A DNA stretch of 38,569 bases from Verrucomicrobiota bacterium. Lineage in GTDB: Bacteria > Verrucomicrobiota > Verrucomicrobiia > Limisphaerales > J093. The notes below the pieces were generated by a model that worked only from the letters and a program-made list of their open reading frames with translations, did no database searches and was not told the origin of the DNA. Both the position numbers and the translations under genes were made by a program. Below, in pieces: positions 14,374-21,199 of this stretch (position 1 is its first letter; each line of letters starts with the position of its first letter). Where the stretch lies: contig JAKQDD010000081.1 of the NCBI GenBank assembly GCA_029556615.1, positions 1 to 38,569 of the forward strand, read 5' to 3'.

Positions 14374-16200
14374 ATGCAAGCGACTCCAATTCTCGATAAG
14401 CTGTTTGAGCCCCAACTGGATTTCCAACTGGGCAAAATCGGCATCCGCGTCGTCGTCTTCGCCAAACGGCAGGACGGCGCGCCCCCGCTGGATGACGACG
14501 TCCCCCTCGACCTGCAGGCCGACGAAGATTTCACCTCAACCGATTCCGAGGTGAACAGCTACTTGGAACTCCCCAAGCGCGGCAAGATGTGCTGCGTCTT
14601 CCTCATTAGCGGCCAGCGCCACCATGGCTTGGACAATTCGTTCATCGTGAATGAGCTGGGCATGAAGTATCTCCGCAAACGCATGATTATCGTGGTCGAC
14701 CTCGATGCCCTGAGCCCGCGAGCCATCGCCGAGATCATGATGGGATCCCGCGCAGGACTCTACGAGGGCCAGGTTTACCAGAAGATTCGCGACCGCGTTG
14801 TCGCTACCCTCAAGAGCGACCCCGACCTGGAGGAAATCGAAGGCGAGGCCGAGGAAGCGCTCTCCCAACTGGAGGCCGGCGACAGCATCGTCAAACAGGC
14901 CCTGGACGAACTCATTGACGCCCACTTCGACCTCGGCGATCACGACGCGAGCGGGGCCAACCTGGCCGGCGGCAAGCAGGGCCAGCTTTTTGGGCCCGAT
15001 GGCAAGCCCGTTGACGTGAATGTCGTGGTCTTCGGGGAAAACGGCACGCCAGTCGCTGGCCCGGTCCTCCTGTCGGACCACGCCGCGGCTTCCCTGCGAC
15101 TCCCCCCAAATACCAAGACTAACATGGTCGTCGCCGTCCAGCCCCAGCCCGATTGGGCACGGCTCAAGGAGATCGGCGCATTCCTAGACCCGGTCGTTCC
15201 GGGCCTAAAGGCCACGCTAAACCGTGGAGAATCCAATGCGCAGCTTGAAGTCGACTTCACAGAGCCCCAGGACTTCGACCCCGAAGAATACCCGATAGAG
15301 TCCACCTTGCGGGTCATGGCCACGTTTGCCGACGAGCCAGAGATCCGCCTGCTCGAGAAGAACATCATCGTCCGGCCTCGAACTCCGCGCCCACCCAGGC
15401 CACCGCGCGTGCTGCTTGACACGCCAACCTATCTCAAAGTCTCAAGCCGCCAGCCCGTCCGCCTTCTCGCCGGCGGCCCCGATACCCACGTTCGGATGGC
15501 TTGGGACGGAAAGGACTCCCTCACCTTCGATCCGAACCCGGAGTGGACCTTCAGCGCCACCTGCAAATCGCATCCCACATTCCCTGGAATCACCTTCACG
15601 AAGCCAACAAACGGCCGCTTCGAGGCACTGGTGCACACCCCAGCCGAATACCTGGTAGGAACGAAAGTCGAGTTCGAGATTCGCGCGACCGGCCCCGGCG
15701 GAGCCACACTAACGGCGCCCCTGGCCGCCGAAGTCGTAGCACCGCCCGACCCCAAGAAGGTTACAACGCCAATCCCCGCCCGCGGCCTCCGACGCCCGCC
15801 CTACAACCTCCTCTACGTAACTAAGGAAAAGTTTGACGATCAAACCCGCTGGGGAGACTCAACCTGGACCGACGCCCACGCCGGCGCCTTCATTGAAGCG
15901 AAAGATGGGGAGCCGCTAACGCTCTGCATCAACCAGGACTTTGGCCTGCTCCGCAAATACATGGACGGCCTCGTCACCAAGAAGGCCGACGAACAGCGCA
16001 TGGAGGAAAAGAAGACGAAGTACATCTCCCACATCGCGTACCACCTCTATCAGATGTCGCTCGGTAAGGACGCAATCAGGAAGCAGACCGAGAGCGGCGC
16101 TGCCCTCGACGAAGTTCACCCGCCGACGGACGACGAGATGCAGCTCGAGATTAACCGGGTCGCATCAACCCTGATTCGCCTGATGGAAGTTATGCGCTGA
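14374..16200 (+). CDS. Detached transducer of the GHKL ATPase with Ig-like region
   Basis: In the 608-residue protein, residues 15-150 match by eye the second half of MORC/MutL-type ATPases: QLGKIGIRVVVFA, an SGQRHHG loop at the place of the usual NGQ-H, YLRKRMIIVVDLDALSPRAI, then SRAGLY and a helix ending SDPDLEEIEGEAEE. Residues about 230-460 are beta-rich and include an Ig/CARDB-like segment (VEFEIRATGPGGATLTAPLA). The C-terminal 110 residues are charged and helical (KADEQRMEEKKTKYISHIAY). ATG 14374 has aaggaa at good spacing and lies 26 nt after the GHKL stop. I infer that it completes the ATPase in trans. It ends overlapping the convergent methyltransferase by 11 bp. Confidence 0.65.
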   Translation: MQATPILDKLFEPQLDFQLGKIGIRVVVFAKRQDGAPPLDDDVPLDLQADEDFTSTDSEVNSYLELPKRGKMCCVFLISGQRHHGLDNSFIVNELGMKYLRKRMIIVVDLDALSPRAIAEIMMGSRAGLYEGQVYQKIRDRVVATLKSDPDLEEIEGEAEEALSQLEAGDSIVKQALDELIDAHFDLGDHDASGANLAGGKQGQLFGPDGKPVDVNVVVFGENGTPVAGPVLLSDHAAASLRLPPNTKTNMVVAVQPQPDWARLKEIGAFLDPVVPGLKATLNRGESNAQLEVDFTEPQDFDPEEYPIESTLRVMATFADEPEIRLLEKNIIVRPRTPRPPRPPRVLLDTPTYLKVSSRQPVRLLAGGPDTHVRMAWDGKDSLTFDPNPEWTFSATCKSHPTFPGITFTKPTNGRFEALVHTPAEYLVGTKVEFEIRATGPGGATLTAPLAAEVVAPPDPKKVTTPIPARGLRRPPYNLLYVTKEKFDDQTRWGDSTWTDAHAGAFIEAKDGEPLTLCINQDFGLLRKYMDGLVTKKADEQRMEEKKTKYISHIAYHLYQMSLGKDAIRKQTESGAALDEVHPPTDDEMQLEINRVASTLIRLMEVMR

Positions 16201-17431
16201 TGGTCGGGCCGCCCGCCGCCACAGGCAGCGGCCGGTGGATGAGCAACACCTCTTTGCTCGCGGGGATCTTGCCCTGCGTCCGCGCGTACCACTTCCGCCC
16301 AGGCACATACCGCCAAATCCGACCGTCCACAACACAGTCGGCATCCGAGTCCACGTACACCTCGCTGTATCCAGCCAGCTCCATGGCGCCCAAGAAGGCA
16401 TCCAACTGCCACGACGGTTTTGAAAACGCAACGAGCTGGAACACCAGCGCATTCTCCGCCAGCAGCGCGCGCAGCGACGCATAAACGCCCTGCAGCCGCG
16501 TGAAGTAAGTCTCCAAATTCTCTTCATGCCGGCTGCCCAGCATGTAGAACGATGCGCCTGCGCCATCGCGCTGATTCGCCAGCCAGAAAGGCGCCGGGGT
16601 CTCCTTGCGCCCCCTGACCTGCCACCGGTGATACACCACATGAACGCCGGGGTAGGGCGGCGAGGTCACCACGAGCTGCGCTGGTAGCCACGTCTTGGGA
16701 ATCCGCCCCTCATCCTCGCTCGCTTCAGCATCGCGGTTGATCACCCGCCGCAGCGACGCTAATCGGCAGCGTGGCAGCTCGTTGGCGTCGGCAGCCGCAG
16801 TAAGAAAATCAAAGTAGGCTTCAAATGAAGCCCTGAGACGCTTGAAGTACTCACCCTTCAGCTCCTGCAGCGACCGCGTGGTCGACTTGCAGTCAAGCGC
16901 CCACTGGCCCACCGAAAGAAGAACCAGCCGCGCAAACGCTTGCTGCCGTGGCTTGGGCAACAGCGTCACCTTGTCCACGGCCCACTTAAAGAACACCTTG
17001 GCATCCTCCGGGCAGTTCCGCTCGTAATGCTCCCGCTCCTCAGCCGTGCCCCAGGTGTCCACCGCCGGCGCTGCCGGCTCCTCATCACCCATGCAGTTCA
17101 GCCACGCATCAATCGCATAGCGGTCGTGCACAGACAGCGGTGTGGTCTTCGCCCGGGCGATGAACGCCGCCAAAGAGCTAACGTCCATGCCTGCCGCCCG
17201 TCGCTTCAGCCGCATCGCCTCCAAAAGCGTAGTGCCGCCGCCGCAGAACGGATCCAGTACCAGTTCCCCCTTTCGAGAAAAGGCTTTGATCACTTCATGG
17301 GGAAAAGTTGGAGCGAAGCGGGCAGGATAGTTGTACAGATTGTGCGGTGCCTCCTCCACCTTACCCTGGCTGAGAACAGCCTGAACCACGGCGTCCGGAA
17401 CCACCAAGTGCTCTCTTGCGACTGCTTTCAT
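16190..17431 (-). CDS. SPPY-type DNA methyltransferase (probably N4-cytosine)
   Basis: The 413-residue protein has an AdoMet-binding motif I at 60-68 (DPFCGGGTT), a following acidic GMDVSS at 81-86, and catalytic motif IV TSPPYPG at 256-262. TSPPY is more usual for N4-cytosine than N6-adenine enzymes. The 170-residue helical insert between the two motifs is probably the target-recognition region. A preceding conserved-looking HNLYNYPARFAPTFP places it with stand-alone or phage-borne methylases. ATG 17431 overlaps the TGA of the RHH gene (ATGA), so repressor and methylase are one operon. It would protect the element's DNA from the HNH/GHKL nuclease system encoded convergently. Confidence 0.85.
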   Translation of the reverse strand: MKAVAREHLVVPDAVVQAVLSQGKVEEAPHNLYNYPARFAPTFPHEVIKAFSRKGELVLDPFCGGGTTLLEAMRLKRRAAGMDVSSLAAFIARAKTTPLSVHDRYAIDAWLNCMGDEEPAAPAVDTWGTAEEREHYERNCPEDAKVFFKWAVDKVTLLPKPRQQAFARLVLLSVGQWALDCKSTTRSLQELKGEYFKRLRASFEAYFDFLTAAADANELPRCRLASLRRVINRDAEASEDEGRIPKTWLPAQLVVTSPPYPGVHVVYHRWQVRGRKETPAPFWLANQRDGAGASFYMLGSRHEENLETYFTRLQGVYASLRALLAENALVFQLVAFSKPSWQLDAFLGAMELAGYSEVYVDSDADCVVDGRIWRYVPGRKWYARTQGKIPASKEVLLIHRPLPVAAGGPTISA

Positions 17432-17628
17432 CGCGGTCCCTTGCGCAACGGATTTCCCAGCTCCAACAAAAGCTGCGGATCATCCGCACGGTCAAGAACC
17501 CCCTGGATCGCCCAGTTCACAATGTACTGGAGCGAAAACGCCGGGCGGTGGCTGTGCGCAATGCGCTGAAGTTTTCTATAGTCAACCCCGGAGACTGATA
17601 CCGAAAAGCGTTTTGGTTTCTTGCGCAT
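17428..17628 (-). CDS. Ribbon-helix-helix-like repressor of the methylase operon (66 aa)
   Basis: The small basic protein begins KKPKRFSVSVSGVDYRKLQR, a beta strand plus first helix, then SLQYIVNWAIQGVLDRA as second helix: the ribbon-helix-helix plan, with strand residues (RFSVSVSG) that would insert into the major groove. ATG 17628 follows ggtgacacg (Shine-Dalgarno-like ggtga) and lies 20 nt after a consensus -10. TTG 17649 would overlap the -10 itself and is rejected. Four 10-bp-phased repeats span its promoter, which suggests that it represses itself and the coupled methyltransferase, like a control gene in restriction-modification systems. Confidence 0.7.
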   Translation of the reverse strand: MRKKPKRFSVSVSGVDYRKLQRIAHSHRPAFSLQYIVNWAIQGVLDRADDPQLLLELGNPLRKGPR

Positions 17629-17633
17629 CGTGT

Positions 17634-17677
17634 CACCAATTTGCACCAATTATCACTAAACCGCACCAGTGTGTCAA
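17634..17677 (-). promoter_or_regulatory. Sigma70-type promoter covered by four 10-bp-phased operator repeats
   Basis: On the minus strand TTGACA (17672-17677), 17-nt spacer and GATAAT (17649-17654) form a near-consensus promoter. In plus-strand text the hexamers caccaa, caccaa, cactaa, caccag begin at 17634, 17644, 17654 and 17664, exactly one helical turn apart, covering spacer, -10 and start site. This is the geometry expected for tandem ribbon-helix-helix dimers. Confidence 0.8.
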
Positions 17678-17720
17678 GCCCTCGCTCCGGCCTAACATGC
17701 CACGCTTCAGTGAGATGGTG

Positions 17721-17755
17721 GCAACTGCGCCTCCGAGGCTTGCAGTTGCTTTTAG
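17721..17755 (+). terminator. Hairpin with T-tract in the gap between methylase genes
   Basis: gcaactgc (17721-17728) pairs with gcagttgc (17742-17749), with an inner gcctc-c-gaggc stem, followed on the plus strand by ttttag. It has the form of a terminator reading rightward, but no plus-strand gene precedes it closely; on the minus strand no T-tract follows. It may stop antisense read-through toward the second methylase gene. Confidence 0.4.
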
Positions 17756-17886
17756 AGTGAAATCCCAACGTGTCTCGCCGACCTGCCGCCCTCGCAATCC
17801 GCTGCCTTACGACCCGCCCGAGCCGCAAACGCGGGCAAGCTCGTAGCCCTCTGGCCGGGCAGGCCCACCGCGCAAGGCGCCGCGGC

Positions 17887-19181
17887 CTATTGCGCTTTCT
17901 TGAACACCACGATCCGGTTCGTGTTGGTCCCTTTGGAGTTGTTATCCACCCCCCAGCAGTTGGCCGTCTTGGTGAACTTCTGGTCGTTGATCAGCACGAG
18001 CAGCGGCTCGAGCCCCGCCGCCATCCCGCACGGCACAACGGCCTCCTCCAGCTTCACCTTGCCGTTGCGGACCTCTCCGACCTCAAAGGCCACGTGCCCG
18101 CCTGGCCGCAGCACCCGCGCCAGCTCCCGGAAACCCTCCGTCATGGCCCGCTGCCACTCGTCCACCTTCTTGGGGACCGTCAACTTCACGGTGGCCGGGT
18201 CCACCCCGATGAACCAGCACCGCAGCCAGTTGTCGCCAGCGTAATCCACCACATCCAGGAACGGGGGCGACGTCACCACCAGCGACACGCTGCCCGACTT
18301 GATCTCCGGCACCCGGTCACATGACTGGGTAAGCAGTTGCCCCCGATACGCGACACCAGACAGCATCCGCCGGACCTCGCCGTTGCAGTCAGAAAGCAAC
18401 TGCCGACTCTTCCGGGCGACGACCTCGGCCACGTTCTTGGCCGCCGGCTGCTGGCCACGCTTCTCGTTTATCTTCCGCTGCGCCTCCGCCGAGACCGCCT
18501 GATTGGGCGGCATGGTATAGACGGAGAAGAACCCCGGCGAATGGCCCGTGAGCCGGTTGACCGCCACCATTCGGATCCAGTCATCCACCAGGTCATTCTT
18601 GCTGCTGGCGGCCCGATCATTCAGATACTTCCTGAGCGCGCCGATCTGTTTCAACGTCTCCCGGTGGTAGAACACCAGCAGGTCGTCGGGCTGGTCCCCG
18701 GCTGCCGAGTAATCCAGCCCGCCAAGCCGCTGAACAATCTCGTCCAGCTCCGGCGGCCGGAGCCGCGGCCAGGTCAGAACGGCGCTTAGTGGGTTAACGT
18801 CACAGCCGCACGGCACCCGGCCGTGCAGCGCCGCCTCAATCAGGGTTGTGCCGCGCCCCATGAACGGGTCATAAACGACATCCGCCTGCTCGGTCAGCCG
18901 CTCGTGAAGAACCGCGCCAGTTGCGGCTTGAAGCACGCCCGATAAGAGACCTCATGCAGACTGCTTGCGGCCCGCTGCTTGGCGGTCCAAAACTCGTTGC
19001 TATACGTCGGCACGGTGACCCGCTCGCCGGCAAAAGTGGTGGCGACCGTCTCGCCCACCTGGGTGGCCTTCCCGAACTCCTTGAACGCCACCAACTGCTC
19101 GCGGAGTGGCGATTTCAAATGAGCGCCGCTCTTGCGCGGCAGCGTGAAACCAAATTCCATGTTCTCTTGCACGAAAGTCAC
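17887..19181 (-). pseudogene. Second SPPF-type DNA methyltransferase, interrupted by a frameshift
   Basis: Two overlapping frames encode one methylase. The first (GTG 19181 or ATG 19160, to TGA 18894) ends in a conserved-looking RACFKPQLARFF. The second frame, open from 18936, continues HERLTEQADVVYDPFMGRGTT. They join exactly if one C is restored near 18906 (minus-strand ttcttc/cac), giving a protein of about 431 residues with motif I DPFMGRGTT at about 105-113 and motif IV TSPPFLD further on, the same motif order as its neighbour. Cause may be a real inactivating deletion or a sequencing error. The second frame alone would still contain both catalytic motifs but lack the N-terminal 92 residues. 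It starts 58 nt from the integrase stop. Confidence 0.75.
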
Positions 19182-19238
19182 ACGGCCATCTAATCACGTT
19201 CCGACCCGGCCCGCGAGCACCATCGCAGACCGGTCGCG

Positions 19239-20948
19239 TCATAACCTACCCCACACCGCAAGCAACTGCTCCCGCAGCGCCTTCGGCTTCACCTTGCCCA
19301 AAAGCTTGCGCATCTCCTGCTTGGCGGGTTTCTCCGCCGGCTGGGCGCTAACCTCGATCGCGCCTTGGGCTGTTTCAGCTTTGGCCAGCCCGGCTCGGGC
19401 CTTCTCGCTTCCCATCGTCAGCAGCTTTGGCATGGCGCCCTCCAACGCGAGCCGGAAGTCCTCCTGGCCCGGCCGGAAGTAGTGCTTCAACACCACATCC
19501 GTGGTCTTGTGCCCGGTCACCCGCTGCACCAGCTCCAGCGGCACGCCGGCAGTCAGGGCCAGCGTGACCCAGGTCACGCGCAGGCTGTGGAAGTCACGCA
19601 CGCTCGCGCGCCTCACGCCGTTTGCGCGCTCGACCCGCAGTAATGACGTGTCGCCCTTCACCGCCTCGGCAACACCCCCAGTGCGCCGCACCACCTTGCA
19701 TTTGACCCGCCCCTCAATCTCGTTCAGATACAAAGAAACCGTGCTCTGGCTCACGCCAACGCTCTTGGCGACCTTCGCCACGCTGGCCCCGCCAAGGTAT
19801 TCGCCAAACACCTTGCCCATGCTCTCCCGGCGCTCACTCGCCGGCAGTGTCGCCAGGTAGGCCTCGCCGCGCCGCCGGACCTCTTCCACCGCAACCTCGG
19901 GCAGCGCGGGCACTTCCTCCACCTTCTCGCCCCTGGCTGCAGCCTCCGCCTTCGCCAACTTCGACAGCGCCGCCCAGAGCACCTTCTTAACCCGGCCCGT
20001 GATGCCATACGAGTTTGCCCCGTACATCGCCGCGGCGTCTGGAAAAACGAACGCGGACGCCTTGCCGCTCCGCTTCGCCTCATCCCGCTTGTCGGCCGCC
20101 TTCACCAGCTCATCACGGAACAGGCCGAAGATCGGAATGCTGACGGTGCCACCGGTCTTCGCCGTCTTCACCGTCACAAAATTGCGGTCCAGGTCCACGT
20201 CCTTCCATTGCAGCCGGCAACAGTCGCCGCGCCGCATGGCCGTGCACATTCCGGTCACGAGGATTGGCCGGATCAGCTCATCGTCCTTGGCCTCGTCCAG
20301 AATGGCCCGCAGCTCAACCGGCGTGAATGGCTTCCGGAAAACCGTCTCCTCCTCCCGCGTGACCAGCTTGGCAAACGGGTCCGGTGCGCCGTTTGGCAGC
20401 AGATGTCTGAGCGCGGACCGCAGCAACTTCAAAGACCCGTTCCAGGTCCGGGCGCTCACCTTGCGCTCCGTCTCCGCCTGCATAAACGCCATGGCGGCCG
20501 TCTCATCCACGTGAATCAGGTCAACGGCCCGCCTGTTCCGCCCCTGCACGAACGAAACAAACCGCTCCAGAATCCGCCCGCCCTCCTTCTTGAACTTCGT
20601 CGCCAGCGGCCGGCGCCGCGGCAACTTCTCCCACTCGGCCTTCAGCTCCGCCAGCTTGACCTCGCGGATCTCGACGCCGGTCTTCATCCTGACGAGGCTG
20701 TGCACGAGCCTGTCCGCATCCCGCTTGCTCTTCGCCTCGGCGGCGACCTGCTCCAGCTTCGCATTCGCCTTCCAGCGCGACGCCTCAAACCTCTCATCCC
20801 CTTTGTCCTTCAACCTGCGCGAGGCTGGCGGATTCCCGTCCAGCTTCACGCCCAGGTTGACACACTCCTTCTTGCCGTCGATGATGAAGCGTCCGTACCA
20901 GATCGGGCGCACGTGCCCGTCGGGTTCGTATCTCATTTCCAGATGCAT
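19239..20948 (-). CDS. Tyrosine recombinase/integrase with inserted HTH
   Basis: The 569-residue protein would integrate the element into the adjacent tRNA gene. Catalytic residues are in order: Arg239 (CTAMRRGD), a beta-hairpin Lys (KTAKTGG), His454-x-x-Arg457 (FHSLRVTW), His480 (VTGHKTTD) and Tyr490 (LKHYF). The catalytic domain is split by an insertion of about 150 residues containing a clear helix-turn-helix (SVAKVAKSVGVSQSTVSLYL, about 389-408), unusual for the family. The N-terminal part has an arm-type/SAM-like core-binding region. ATG 20948 has agaaagg 8 nt upstream; the TTG at 20999 is rejected. A 70-residue C-terminal extension rich in Ala/Lys follows Tyr490. Confidence 0.9.
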   Translation of the reverse strand: MHLEMRYEPDGHVRPIWYGRFIIDGKKECVNLGVKLDGNPPASRRLKDKGDERFEASRWKANAKLEQVAAEAKSKRDADRLVHSLVRMKTGVEIREVKLAELKAEWEKLPRRRPLATKFKKEGGRILERFVSFVQGRNRRAVDLIHVDETAAMAFMQAETERKVSARTWNGSLKLLRSALRHLLPNGAPDPFAKLVTREEETVFRKPFTPVELRAILDEAKDDELIRPILVTGMCTAMRRGDCCRLQWKDVDLDRNFVTVKTAKTGGTVSIPIFGLFRDELVKAADKRDEAKRSGKASAFVFPDAAAMYGANSYGITGRVKKVLWAALSKLAKAEAAARGEKVEEVPALPEVAVEEVRRRGEAYLATLPASERRESMGKVFGEYLGGASVAKVAKSVGVSQSTVSLYLNEIEGRVKCKVVRRTGGVAEAVKGDTSLLRVERANGVRRASVRDFHSLRVTWVTLALTAGVPLELVQRVTGHKTTDVVLKHYFRPGQEDFRLALEGAMPKLLTMGSEKARAGLAKAETAQGAIEVSAQPAEKPAKQEMRKLLGKVKPKALREQLLAVWGRL

Positions 20949-21007
20949 GATTTTGCCTTTCTGCGGTGTTCGTTTACTGCTGCTCTGCTGATTCAGCAAC
21001 CGCGAGA

Positions 21008-21037
21008 ATCCTACCGCATCCGGCTACATCAATGCAA
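21008..21037 (-). promoter_or_regulatory. Weak candidate promoter of the integrase gene
   Basis: Minus-strand TTGCAT (21032-21037), 18-nt spacer and TAGGAT (21008-21013) match the sigma70 consensus at four of six positions each, 60 nt before the ATG at 20948. Confidence 0.35.
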
Positions 21038-21069
21038 GGAAAAAAGCCAACGTTTCGGCCAACGGAAGG

Positions 21070-21171
21070 CGGGTATTTTCGGCGCTTTTGCCAGTATTTG
21101 GCCTGTATTTGCAGGTATGAACCTAGCTTCTAAGCAGAGGGTCTTGGGTTCGAGTCCCAACGGGCGTGCCA
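21070..21171 (+). other. Attachment site: 3' half of tRNA-Arg(UCU) plus integrase-site repeats
   Basis: Positions 21127-21171 are the end of a tRNA gene: anticodon loop cttctaa (anticodon TCT), 3' anticodon stem gcaga, variable loop, T-arm ttggg-ttcgagt-cccaa (21144-21160), acceptor strand cgggcgt, discriminator g and encoded CCA at 21169-21171. The 5' half is missing: the bases before the loop (acctag) cannot pair with gcaga. So recombination took place at the anticodon loop and this is the attachment junction away from the intact tRNA. Left of it gtatttt, gtatttg and gtatttg (near 21072, 21093 and 21105) are candidate integrase arm sites. uvrA begins just downstream. Confidence 0.8.
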
Positions 21172-21199
21172 TTTTTTGGGCCAGGCGGTTGCAATAACG

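Noticed and set aside
17634..17670. Small CRISPR-like array
   Set aside because: Repeats are 6 bp at 10-bp spacing inside a promoter; this is operator geometry. No CRISPR array was seen anywhere in the window.
18894..19181. Separate 95-aa gene upstream of the second methylase
   Set aside because: Its sequence flows directly into the methylase N-terminus after one frame correction, so it is the first part of that gene.
21070..21171. Complete tRNA gene
   Set aside because: Only the anticodon loop and 3' half are present; the 5' acceptor strand, D-arm and 5' anticodon stem are missing.
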